Shown: piece by piece, positions 34,287-45,135 of the stretch
Layout: the number at the start of each line of letters is the position of its first letter
Position numbering within the stretch: the first letter of the stretch is position 1
NCBI GenBank assembly: GCA_036768485.1
Contig: JAVLUZ010000402.1
Coordinates: 186,001 to 250,000 of the forward strand
DNA: 64,000 nucleotides
DNA from: Mermis nigrescens
Lineage: Eukaryota; Nematoda; Enoplea; Mermithida; Mermithidae
Direction: 5' to 3'
Translations under genes and position numbers: made by a program
Notes under the pieces: generated by a model
What the model was told of the DNA's origin: nothing
Seen by the model: only the letters and a program-made list of their open reading frames with translations
The model's database searches: none

Positions 34287-34989
34287 CTAGAAATGCATTT
34301 GCAACCACAATATATTCGAAGTTCTCCAAATGTTGAGACATTTAAGAGAAATTTGAAGAAGGTTGATTTCGGGAATTTTTTGATGGGGGCACACGTGAGC
34401 GCAATCTATTTGCCTATGTATCCAGGACATTTCGCATTTTATCTTATTTTCCTTGCGACTTTTGTTTTACCCTTGTTTTTTTCCGAATAAAGTATCAGTA
34501 TTAGTATCTATGTATACGGTCAACCTTGGGTTAAGAGAAATTTTCCAATTTGGCTATTATTTATATTGAACGTAAACAAGGAAAGCTGATAAATTATTCT
34601 AATCTTATTGGAAAATTTGCAGCGGTGAAAGCTAGACGAAAGTCTGTGTGTATTAACATTGTGCTTTGGTCTCTCCGGTTATGTAACGTAAATAAAATAC
34701 AGTATAAATGAGTGAATGTACATTATAAAATTGCATGAGAAATTTTCGTAAAAAGGCCCCATTTTACGTTCTCGCCTTAGGCCTCACTGATGCACGGGCC
34801 GGGCCTGGCTATATTACCTGCAGTTGACTGCAAATAATTACTGCCAATAAAACCCCGCAACCAATGGTTAAGCATAGGCGCAAAAAAGCCTCAATCGCTA
34901 AAAAAACGCCTTCAACGGCCACAAAAAAACCATGAAATGGGGAACCCCCAACTTAGCAACTCTGAACCCTGGGCGAGCAACACTGTTTC

Positions 34990-35197
34990 CAGTGTTGCCA
35001 GATCAAAATTTTACAAACTGCCAAAAGTCATAAGAAAAACTGCGATCCCGTGTACAAAATACATGGAAGCAGCCCAAAAAAGTGCCATGGGCCCCTCAAA
35101 GAAACTGCCACCCTGTGGTTAAGCATATGGATTAAAAACTTCCTGGAAAATAAGAAACTTCCAAAATGGAAGGAATGCTGCCAACCTGGCAACACTG
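34990..35197. mobile_element. hAT-like MITE, CAGTGTTGCCAG ends, TSD actgtttc
   Basis: A 208-bp element. The ends CAGTGTTGCCAG and, inverted, CAGTGTTGCCAGG match perfectly over 12 bp, and actgtttc flanks both sides (34982-34989, 35198-35205). No coding capacity. Confidence 0.93.
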
Positions 35198-35536
35198 ACT
35201 GTTTCGCTCTTTGTCAAATAAAATACAGTAAAAACAATTACTATGAATTTACATAAGCTTAGAAACCTCTTAGATATGTAAAGAAAACAATAAGTTGGAA
35301 ATCTCTAAACACACATAATCCAGTATTTTTTATTTAAAAGTTTCAAATTGTAATTTTTTAACAATTTCTTAAATTATTTTTGGTCGGTTAGACAATTTTA
35401 AAGGAAGTCTTTATGCAAAGTCGACAATTTTTTAGATAATTGTAAATTAAGTGTCTAATTCATCGGAAGCATTGTAGAAACGGATCCGAAAACAGATGCA
35501 CTGTTATCTGTAGTTAAACCCAAATATATTAAAACT

Positions 35537-36288
35537 AGCAAAGAAAAATGCTCCGATGGAACAAAAAAGATGAATATACTTGGAATTGTGGATTATTAAG
35601 GATGTAAAAGGATGGGACTAGGAAAAATCTACCTAAGTCGCAAAATCTGCTAAAAATCACTCTTTCTCTAAGCAACGCAAAAAATCGAAGTATATTCTGC
35701 AGCCTCTGAAAAGTGTCTTTTTTAAATAATGTTCAAAGTTTCAGATAAGAGTGTATAAACGAAATCTGTAATGTTTATTTTTAAATTAATGGCAAGTAGC
35801 AACGCTAACTAGCTTCGTATCCTGATCGATAGAAAATTAAGTGGTATTGTATTTAAAGTTGTTTTATTTTGTTCTGAGCATTAAAGCAAGCAAAGCAGCG
35901 GCCGATTGATTAGTGCACACAATCCTTAAGGGCATGCTAGTGTACCTACATCTAGTCTGTTTCAAGTCAACTTAAGTGTTGCCTACTGTTTTAAACCATT
36001 CATTCAATTGGCTTAGAAAGACAGTTAGTTTACTCAACATCATTTCCCATAGCTACTGCGTAGCTAATGTGCTGCTTTTTCAATCATTTTATGGTTAAAT
36101 ATTTATTTTAATCTGTTGGCCGCAGAATATACTTCGATTTTTTGCGTTGCTTAGAGAAAGTGTGATTTTTAGCAGATTTTGCGACTTTAGGTAGATTTTT
36201 CCTAGTCCCATCCTTTTACATCCTTAATAATCCACAATTCCAAGTATATTCATCTTTTTTGTTCCATCGGAGCATTTTTCTTTGCTAG
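35537..36288. repeat. Terminal inverted-repeat module of repeat L
   Basis: The arms 35537-35703 and 36118-36288 (about 170 bp) are inverted copies with over 90% match, from ACTAGCAAAG to CTTTGCTAGT. Also present at 59248-60007 and, inverted, 23490-24290. Only its outer side has copy-specific flanks, so it marks the end of the large repeat rather than a free-standing insertion. Confidence 0.9.
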
Positions 36289-37390
36289 TGCCCCGCTTTT
36301 AATTAGTATGATTTGAGTACATCAGTCAGTAAACACACACAGTAGCATGCCATTATAATGACAGCAGTCCGAGAACACGGAAAGCAATACTGTTCTTAAC
36401 ATCAGCATTATCCTTCTCAAACAAGACAACCTTACATTATTTTAACAGATCAAAGGTTTTCAGCATTAACTTTACGCAAATTTCAAGTGTAAGGAACACT
36501 AACGCATCAGATTTGGAAGTAAAATAAATTTGTAGTATAAACTACATTTTAACAACAAATGATTAGTGCAAATTTAACACAACTACTAGCTGTAGAGAAA
36601 ACTAACAGTCAGATTCTCAATTCTGATTTTACGTAGAACATTTTGAAAAAAATTAAGCTTCCGCAAGGCTCTAGAACAAGAGTTGAGTTAATAGGCAGTG
36701 TAAACTTTACAAAACCACAGAGTTTAAAGAAAATTTCAGCCGGATTCGTTATTCTGATATAACGATCAACATTTATGAAAAAATTAAGTCTCCACAATGG
36801 CCCAAGGACAAATAAATATCAGATGTGTTAACATAGACTCAAGCTACGTTCACTTCGCTTACTTAACCCGAATCTCAAACTTATGCGCTCATACGGGGGT
36901 TCTCGCCCTTTTTAGGAGGTCGATCACCAGCCGGCGATTCGGGGGTAAGCGGCCCGGCCTATTCAAGGTAGCCCGTCCCTCTACGCACGCACCTAGTGAA
37001 ACTTACTTACTTAACCCCTTTGAGATTAAGTACCTTATTAAAGTAAGTTCCCCGGAAACCTAATTGAGGGCTCAAAAGAGTATTATTTAACTTGTTTTGG
37101 ACCGAATTCCGGTGCTTGAAAATATTAAGGGTTCCTAAGTATAGTGTAGCACAAGGACAGAATTCAACAGCACGGAAATTCAACCGAGCCCAGCATCGTT
37201 AATTAAATAATTAATTTTTACAATATTTTTGGACAGAAAAATTATGAAGCAATTAAAAAGCGGCAGCATGGAGGATACATGCTGCTGACCGTCGTGTTAC
37301 GCTAATCGGGTAAAATCAAACAATGTAATTAAACAAGGGCACAAAGCCCTGCCAAAGGCATACAACAACTGATGCCAATTGGCACAAACA

Positions 37391-37615
37391 CGAATGATAA
37401 AAAACAAAGCGTACGGCGAAAAGAAGCGTGCACACTACGCAGGAAAACTAACAGACGAGTTCTGCAGCCAAGCAGATAAAAAGGCACGTACGGAGTCTGC
37501 TCACGTACGGCGACAAAAAGAAAAAAGATACGCTCAGCGCGGAAGCTGGCGGAGAGGCTCTCAGGCTCAAAAACTAATTGTAAAATGTAAAATCTTAAAG
37601 TGCCGTCAAAACTGA
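37391..37615 (+). CDS. Small basic open frame in repeat L (uncertain)
   Basis: Starting from ATG 37391, about 74 residues rich in Lys and Arg: MIKNKAYGEKKRAHYAGKLT, DEFCSQADKKARTES, HVRRQKEKRYAQRGSWRRGS. In copy 2 the same frame (from 61114) is preserved with few replacements until the foldback insertion. No family is recognised. Frame preservation is weak evidence because the two copies are nearly identical anyway. Confidence 0.25.
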   Translation, partial: RMIKNKAYGEKKRAHYAGKLTDEFCSQADKKARTESAHVRRQKEKRYAQRGSWRRGSQAQKLIVKCKILKCRQN

Positions 37616-37720
37616 GCTCGCACGCAGTTTTAACTGATGCGGAAAAAGAGGCGTAACAAGAGATGAAAAGGATCTATGAATACGACAATGGGCCTATGGG
37701 CAAAAGCGTACGAGTAAAGG

Positions 37721-37905
37721 CAGTGGCGGATCTAGGATTTTCCTAAGGGGGGAAGCGCTACCCCTAAGGGGGGGGCGGACCCTGACTTGGGCGGAAAAAT
37801 TAGCCGTTTTAACCCGAAAATCGCTAAAAATCGCTTAAAAATGCTTAATTTTGCGCACTTTTTTGGGCCAATGGGGAGGCGGCCGCCCCCCTAAATCCGC
37901 CCCTG
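37721..37905 (+). mobile_element. hAT-like MITE, CAGTGGCGGAT family, copy-1-specific
   Basis: A 185-bp element with ends CAGTGGCGGATCTAGG and, inverted, CAGGGGCGGATTTAGG. Flanks agtaaagg (37713-37720) and ggtaaagg (37906-37913) match 7 of 8. The empty site is visible in repeat L copy 2 near 62545, which proves insertion after the copies separated. Confidence 0.94.
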
Positions 37906-38929
37906 GGTAAAGGTATGTACAAACGAGACAGGCACAAATATGAGACACACACATATGATCTTTTAACACAAGTAAGATATTATAACACACATACCAATTC
38001 GTACTCAAGTCGCATTAAGCCCGAGTACCAATTTTCCTATCCCGGATTTTGATTGAAAATATGTGTGGGAATGGAATGAAAAATATGATAATTTTTAGGG
38101 GAAGGTGGTCCCGGGCGACTCACTTAAGCGTTGCGCTTAATGGTCGCGTACGTGCGTATGGAAATTGAGCACAAGAATGTACATCTAGGGCAAGCAATCG
38201 GTTTTTTTTTCATCTGTTTCAAAAAAACCCAAGCCGATTTTTTTCCCAAAAAATTTTTTCAGTGTAAAGTTTACAAACATAAGTTTGGCACATACAAACG
38301 TACTACAATCAAAGGGCTACAAACTGGCCCAAACCGAATTTATTTACACTCCACTTTCTCTGTTCAGAAGTCGGGAGAGGTCGAATAGGATAAAAATAAA
38401 GTACTTTCTAAGGGGTGGCGAACAAAAATATGAAGTGAAGAAGTCGGGAGAGTCGAATATGATACAAATAAAGTACTTTTTAAGGGGTGGCGAACAAAAA
38501 TATGGACAAATATGTATTTTTCACTGTCCACCACATTGTAAACTTTAAAAATCTGAACCGAACGCCCCATTGAGTGTAAATAAATTCGGTTTGGGCCAGT
38601 TTGTAGCCCTTTGATTGTAGTACGTTTGTATGTGCCAAACTTATGTTCCGCGAAATATTTGATATGATTTACTAATTAAATACGAAAAAATCTGTTTTTT
38701 TCGCCTATTTTACACCTCAGATTTCGAACTTTACACCCCATAAACAACTCAATATTACGTTTTTTTGAACGCGGTTTGCTTCGACGTGTAGCCCTTAAAA
38801 ACTACTTTATATTTATATATTTAAATTATCTTAACTCATAACCGAAAAAGTTGGCAGAGAAATCTTGGACATAATCTGTTTTTTACTCATCCACTAGAGT
38901 GTAAAGTTTAAACCCCTGGTACTGTGTAT

Positions 38930-39935
38930 TAATTGTAGAAAAGTTTGAAGGTCAGATTCGTTATTCTGACCTCACAGAGAACATTTTTTAAAAAAAATTT
39001 ATCATATACGACGCTCTGGGCGGAAAAAATTTTTTCAGTGTAAAGTTTACACCTGCACCAATAATGCAATATTGATTGTAAAGAAACAAAATAAATTTTG
39101 ATGTGTAGCGCTTAAGACGAGGCAGATTTTAAAGGTAGTTACCACGTTCTTTCTACTAAGTGGAGAATATGGCAGGGAAAAATATTTTTTGTCACAGACT
39201 CTTTACAATGAACCGCCTCTAAATTCGAAAATATTACTTTTTAAGAAAAAATAAAAAAAGTTTCTCCTAGATTTTATAACCGTTTACCTTTTGATACCAA
39301 TCAGACTGCATAGAATGTAAAACTGAGTTAGATATGCTCTTGCACATGAAAACAGTAAAAAACCGTCTAATTTACACTCCTGTGCAACAACCAATGAGTG
39401 TAAAGAAATTTTAAGACCAGATTCGTAACCTACTAATTAGGAAAAACATTTTTAAAAAAATTCATCATTCACGACGCTATGGGCGGAAAAAATGTTTTCA
39501 GTGTAAAGTTTACACTTGCACTAATAACGCAATATTGATTGTAAAAAAACAAAATAAATTTTGACGTGTAGCGCTTAAGACGAGGCACATTTTAAAGGTA
39601 GGTACCACGTTTTGTCTACCAAGTGGAGAATATGGCAGGGAAAAATTCTTTTTGTCTTAGACTCTTTTTAATAAACCGCCTCTAAATTCGAGAATATTAC
39701 TTTTGAAAAAAAATTAAAAAAAGTCTCCCCTAGATTTTTTACCCGTCTACATTTTGAAATCAATCAGACTGCATAGAATGTAAAACTGAGTTAGATATGC
39801 TTGGCCACATGAAAACTGTAAAAAAACCGTCTAATTTACACTCCTATGCAACAACCAATGAGTGTAAAGAAATTTTAAGACCAGATTCGTAACCTACTAA
39901 TTAGGGAAAACATTTTTTTAAAAAATTGGCCCTCC
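38930..39935 (+). repeat. Tandem units of about 465 bp within repeat L
   Basis: The phrase 'acgctctgggcgg' followed by GTGTAAAGTTTACAC lies at about 39010 and again at about 39471, with matching sequence between (gtgtagcgcttaagacgagg; 'gagaatatggcaggg'; 'actgcatagaatgtaaaact'). Copy 2 shows the same start at 63565. Confidence 0.88.
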
Positions 39936-40030
39936 GCAAATTATTTGAATTTTTGGTGTAAACTTTACACACTCACGACGCGCTCGGTATTGAGTGTAAA
40001 CAAGAAAAAATGGGGGCACTAAGTTTTTTT

Positions 40031-41069
40031 ATTATCTAACTTTTAAAAAAAACCGCACCTCTCAGATGTGTGCCGTTATAGCTGTGAGGAGAGGGGGACA
40101 CAAATTTCGCACTCGCTGTGAAAAACATATAAGAAAAAAGGATGGCCAAGTATATTATAGGTAGCGCTATCGCGCTACCTATGATATTGTGCGCAACACG
40201 TAGCTGTGTGGGGGTATGAGGAAAATAAGTCCCGTCAAAATTTTTGAAGTATCTATACATGCATATTGTAGATGGTGTTTCTACACGCGTTTCGCGTTAC
40301 GAAGCAAAAAGTTTTTACCGCTTCAATTTCGGCTAAATATTCGCCGAGTTGAGAATTCGGCGCTCTAGCCGGAAAGAGGCGAATGATCGCCATTCAGACC
40401 GCGATTCTGATAGTAGGAAGCGCGTGGCGAACTAGCCACTACGCGCTCATTGATCCCACTAGCAAGTCACGTCGTACCGCGAGAGGTATGAAGCGTGAGC
40501 TATCTTGTGGATTTATTATACTTCCGTTTTCCTTACCATATAAAACATAGGCGACATGACCGCTAATCCGGTTAAGCCTGGTGTTAAGTACGGAAATATC
40601 AATACCTACTGTATTTATGTAGACGCCGTCTATGCAAAATTTATTGTTAAAACGTCAAAGTCACATCCATGTAAAATTATTGTCATGATATATTGAGCGT
40701 CGCATTAAAAAAGATTCGTATTATTGGTATTATTTTTTTGGCCGTATTTACGCTAGGCAGCTGCATTTCGTCGAATTGCCGATTTCGGCCATCTTGATGG
40801 CCTTTTTCTTTTACTTATTTTTTGCGTGTATATAAATTAGTTTTGTGACACCTAGAAGTAAGATATACTGCAGTTATGTAGGTCAAGTTTGGTTTGGTGG
40901 ACAGCCCAGCCCTTGATTCATCGGCCCTGCCCTTGATTTAACGGCCCAGCCCTTGATTCAACGGCCAGTATTTTATTATTCGTCGTAAAATTCCAGGTGA
41001 TTTATCTTTTACTTTTCACTTTATCGAAAAATTCAATCATCCATCTTTCTGTCTAAAAGTCATAAAAAT
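40031..41069. other. Unassigned sequence left of the second LINE
   Basis: No gene seen. It contains a GC-richer stretch (40300-40500) with a hairpin-forming 'gcgcgtggc...gccactacgcgc', a 'cataggcgacatgaccgct' motif (40548) shared with 45566, and three 20-bp units of 'ggcccagcccttgattca' (about 40903-40966). Confidence 0.5.
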
Positions 41070-44000
41070 TATTACATAATAATAATATTATAATAATATT
41101 TTATTAGCAATTACTGCCGTAGAAAATGCAATAGAAATTACATGAAAAAGGATATAATAAAAGATGTTGAAGGAACGAAAGAACGTTTATCAGCATAGCA
41201 TAGTAATGGCTGAGACGTACAGGCGGATCGCGCTCACGTACGCCGCTTTAGAAACTCATCTAAACAAAGTTTAGAAATCAAACCCTTAAACCGTTTAAAA
41301 GATTTACAATTAACAATACTTTGGGGCAGAGAGTTCCAGATTCTAGCCGTCCTGTTTGCAAAGTCGTTTTTCCTACAGTCCAAATGAAATTTGTGGATAT
41401 AAAGCTTTATATCACTTACCGATCTGGTACCCCTTTCGGGTGCGAGTTCGAAAAAGTCTTCAAAGGAAAGTAACTGTCTCTTGATTATTCTGAAAGCAAA
41501 AGTGAGATCAAAATGAATACGCCGTGTTTCGAGTCTTTCAAGATTTAACAAACCCAACCGCTCATTGTAAGACAAAGTCACCATGTCGCCATAGTATTCT
41601 TTTTGTAAATTTACGCTTAACTTTTTCAATACAGTTAATATCTTTAATCAAATAAGGGTTCCAAACCACCGAGTTATACTCCGAAATGGGTCTTACATAG
41701 ACTTTAAAAGCTTTTACCATTAATTCAATATTTTTTAAGACAAAGCTTTTCTGGATCAGTGATGCAACTCGAGAAGCTTTAGACGCAGTGTTTACACAAT
41801 GAATGCTAGAAGATAGGTCATCACTAATATACACTCCCAAATCCTTAATAGATCCTTCAGAAACAATTAAATCTTGAAATCCAGTTTGCAGTTGTTTCTA
41901 GGATTCCCATACCCCAAATACAACGTTGCACATTTACCATAACTGATTTGCAACTGCCATTTTTTGGTCCATGCGTGTACTGAATCCAGATCCGATTGTT
42001 AGAGATCAGCATATGAAACATTAACAATTTTTGCATCATCAGCAAACAACATAATATCACTATGTTTAATACAATCAAGTAAATCATTTATAAACACTAA
42101 AAACAATGTAGGCCCTAACACATTGCCTTGAGGGACATCGCTAATTACCGGTTGTGGGTTTGAGAAACAACTATTTATCTTCACCTTTTGTGACCTTCCC
42201 GCTAAAAATGATGTAATCCAGCTTAACAGAGTATTCGAAACTCCCAAGGATTTAAGTTTTAACAAAAGTTTCGAATGAACAACAGAATCAAAGGCTTTAC
42301 AGAAATCAATATAAATAATGTCCATCGGAACGTGATTGTCTAAAATTTTAGTCCACTTGTTTTTACACTTTATCAGCTGGGATGAACAAGACTTGTTCTT
42401 TAAAAACCCAAATTGTTGTTGACTTATCAGACAAGTTCTGTCAAAATAGTTCATGATGGTATTATTAATTATTGACCCCATGTAAATGTAGGTATCCACA
42501 CTGTACCTACTAAATCAGCACAGATACGGACAGCACTAACATTTGCCCTCGGGACTTACATAGATACCTAAGCTGCTCTTAGCGCTGGTCCGAATCGCGT
42601 AGTCACAGGGCAACTTCCATTCAGTGGACCCTGGTAGACCTACGGCTTCGATCCCCTTGGTCCTAATATTGCTGACCGCTTCTTGTCGGGTGATCTCAGC
42701 AGCTACGCCCTAAATCCTAAATGTACCTACCTAAAATCCCAGAATGCTCGCGAGATCAGTTGACCTATCTCAACCCAGCTCAAGTTGATGAATTAACTTA
42801 TTTTTAAAGTTTAAACTTGTCTTGAATTGTTTTTGGCTCCTAATGTTAAATAAGTTTCTGACCAATTTTTGAGTTGAGAGAAGAATATTGACTTTTGAAC
42901 GTAATAAATAATCTAAAAGTATTTACCCTTTCCTATCCACAAAATCTCAGAAATCCTCGACGTAGGAAGCCGGCCTACCTCACCCTCGATATAGTCAATC
43001 CCTGGGTGGGTTTTCTACTTTTATTCGATAATGTACCACGGCTCTCGGCCGGAAACAACACAATATATCACTAAAAGATAAAACAGAGCGAACGACCAAA
43101 TCGTCAAACAGCCAACTAAACTATCCCATCACGGGATCATTACAGTAACATGAAATTTAAAATGACAGTTGACTATTAAGCTAAAATTACTTTTAATCAA
43201 TTAGAATGTTCTAGAATACGACAAGCGGTAAAATAGATAAGATAATTACTATTAACATATACTTAATTCTATTTTACCGGACAAGTATCTAATTGATTTT
43301 GTAATAAAAAATAGGGATTAAATTTAGAACTGAAGGCATAGCCACGAGCGCACACATCGCACAGATGGCTACTCGAAATTGGCTATGATAACCGATACAG
43401 TACCAAGCTGTTGTCAGAAGGCATATGCGAACTAATGGCACGAGTTCGCACCGTGTAACTCTCGCAGTTACATCCATAACTTTACATAAAACGCAACAAA
43501 GAGATATTGGCCTATAATTTTCGACTGAGTGGGGGTCTCCTTTTTTAAAAATGGATGTAACCAGTGCTTCTAACCATAAACGTGGGAGCCTGCCAGTCCG
43601 ATATGAAACTTCGAAAATGCTTGAAAAGGGTTCAATTAAGACAATTTTAATCTGTTTTAAAAAGTTAGCTGAGAGCCCATCGGGACCAACTGAGTGAGTG
43701 GGCTTTAGCTTATTTAAAGCCGAGGCTACAATACTGAGCTCAAACTTAACCAAAGGAGGGCGATCATTTACCTTTACAGGTTCCATATTTAGTGGTTGAA
43801 TGTTGTTATCTAAAGTGAAAACAGAAAGAAAAAATTGTTAAAAACGTTGGCTTTTTCGGTTTTATCAGAAATAAGTTGCCCATCAAACTCAAGATCAGGT
43901 ATGGAACGTTTCACTTTTAACCTGGTGTTAACAAAATTATAAAAGTTTTTCAATGATGAACCCTTTTTAATGAGTTCATTCTCTTCACCGGCATAAAAAT

Positions 44001-45135
44001 CCGAAATTGCATTATCAACATTTTTACAAGCAATTTTATAGTCAACCGACAAACTTGTATCCTTCTTCAATTTTCGCCAAAGTCTGTGTTTCTTTCCTTG
44101 TAAATTCAGAATGTATTTCGGAAATTTGCGTTTTTTCGAAAATAATTTTTTCAAAGGAACGTGGCATTTGATCGTCGAATTTAAAATATCAAAAAATACA
44201 GAATAAAAATCATCAACAGTGACATACGTTGAAAAAATATCAGGCCAGCTAACAAGTGATAGATCATGTATGATAGAAACGTAATCACCTTTTCTAAAAT
44301 CATAGTTTTCTTCAGGAGAATCAACTACTAATTTTTGGGAATAAGAAGATCGAAAGTTAGGGCATCATGGTCACTAGTTGAAAAAGGCTCAATGTTTTTG
44401 ACGTTAAAAACGCATGATTTGTATGAACAGAAAATCAGATCCAATATATTATTACCTAGAGTAGGGTGTCGTGTGAACTGATGTAACCCTATTTCGTTTG
44501 TAAGCTCAAAAAATTGTGAAGAAATACTATTTTCAGGGAGAGAAGATCGTTTATCACATTAAATTTCTGGAAAATTGAAATCACCTACAGCTATAATTAT
44601 CCTAGGGGTATCAGTGGCCCATTCTAAGAATCTTAAAAACTGTTGATCAATTTCATTTTGATTGGGAGGCCTGTAACACAAAATAACTCTGTATTTTGAG
44701 TCGAAAACAGTCATGTCACATGTAGTAACTTCAAGTAAAGAAAACTCATCCGTGATGTTTACTTTTTTAGCTGTAAAAATGATTTGAATACTATGGCGAC
44801 ACCTCCTCCTGTCCGATTTTTTCTGTCACGACGAATAATACTGTACCCAGAGTTTAAGAGTAGTAAAGAATCGGCGTGTAATTCATTTAACCATGTTCCT
44901 GTAATAAAAATTATGTCATACGTTGATAGGTCTAAGAGGTAGTGAAAATGTTCAAGTTTATTACATTTGCTTCTGGCATTGAATAAAACACACTTCAACG
45001 CTTTACAAACAGGAAGGCTGGAATGGGAATCTGAGTGAATCTGAGAATGACCAAAAAACCTGTTTTTACACTGTTTTTTCGCTGGTTTTATACTCTGTTT
45101 AGACTTCTGAGTGCTGACTGCCCGGTTGAGAGCTC
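41070..45135 (-). mobile_element. Second CR1/Jockey-like LINE copy, degraded
   Basis: Read on the minus strand it starts with the endonuclease (ALKCVLFNARSKCNK, YDIIFITGTWL with the catalytic Glu replaced by Gly, GDFNFPEI, SDHDALTF). The RT is split (SVGPDGLSANF and NYRPISLCCVLCKVMD; then FGFLKNKSCSSQL, IDFCKAFDSV, SDVPQGNVLGPTLF, LFADDAKIV), followed by the C-terminal KVKRKFTKRI region and an AT-rich tail. Several frameshifts. It is related to but clearly diverged from 30900-34495, so they are separate insertions. Confidence 0.88.
42484..43473. other. Roughly 1-kb insertion splitting the second LINE's RT
   Basis: RT sequence stops after CKVM (about 43474) and resumes at SIINNTIMNYFDRTC (about 42480). 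Both junctions carry ccat. The insert has no coding motif. It contains an inverse of the 'gaccagcgctaag' stretch found at 22296 and 46677, and a 'ggcttcgatccc' that faintly resembles a pol III B box. Confidence 0.6.

Larger units (their letters stand above)
30900..34495 (+). mobile_element. Non-LTR retrotransposon (CR1/Jockey-like LINE), 5'-truncated
   Basis: An endonuclease-reverse transcriptase ORF2 in several frames. The endonuclease begins near 30950 (SILFNSRSVCNK), then shows YDLIFITETWL, VLGDFNLPDIKW and TSDHDSVIF. The RT follows, then a C-terminal RVERVQRKFTKRFIG segment, and the copy ends near a final 'aataaagtatcagt'. Frameshifts near 31020, 31190, 31500, 33095 and 33300 make it inactive. 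No ORF1 is seen. It is split by the MITE at 33530-34286. Confidence 0.9.
29814..34807. mobile_element. hAT-like element interrupted by a LINE, TSD gctatatt
   Basis: Flanked by perfect gctatatt (29806-29813, 34808-34815). The termini CAAGGCCAGCCC and, inverted, CAGGCCCGGCCC are imperfect repeats, followed on both sides by 'ggcctcag/ggcctaag'. Without the LINE it is about 1.4 kb and shows no transposase. It landed in the remaining foldback arm right beside the Merlin element. Confidence 0.85.
26242..34845. mobile_element. Foldback-like element, host of a nested insertion cluster
   Basis: The outer ends are exact complements: the left starts GGCAGTAATCATTTGCAGTC and the right ends GCAAATAATTACTGCC. 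The left arm (26242-26960) and right arm (27300-27652, 29798-29813, 34808-34845) contain units of about 59 bp around 'gcctagactgcaggtaatat' plus a unique inner part (26745-26960 against 27310-27490, inverted). The flanks aaaaaacc and aataaaacc suggest an old 8-9-bp TSD. No coding sequence of its own is recognised. Confidence 0.8.
35537..40030 (+). mobile_element. Large repeat L, copy 1 (right end uncertain)
   Basis: It matches 59248-64000 almost base for base apart from two private insertions. Left flanks differ from the first base of ACTAGCAAAGAAAAATGCTC, so that is a true terminus. Order: an inverted-repeat module (35537-36288), a stretch with GTGTAAASTTTACAC motifs, a GC-rich block (36836-37060), a basic open frame (37391-37615), an inverted pair (38276-38358 / 38568-38650), and two tandem units of about 465 bp (roughly 38930-39935). 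The element type is unknown; no transposase, RT or integrase motif is visible. Confidence 0.75.

Noticed and set aside
36836..37060. GC-rich block in repeat L as a possible tRNA or rRNA fragment
   Set aside because: No cloverleaf or recognisable rRNA core could be made out by eye.
38131..38570. Frames of 85-87 codons in repeat L
   Set aside because: They cross the inverted pair at 38276/38568 and the start of copy 2's equivalent is shifted; no conserved frame.
40300..40500. Structured GC-rich stretch as a ribozyme (hammerhead type)
   Set aside because: The hammerhead core CTGATGA...GAAA is not present in a workable arrangement.
42600..42700. Possible tRNA-like SINE head in the LINE insertion
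   Set aside because: A B-box-like stretch is visible, but no A box at the right spacing.
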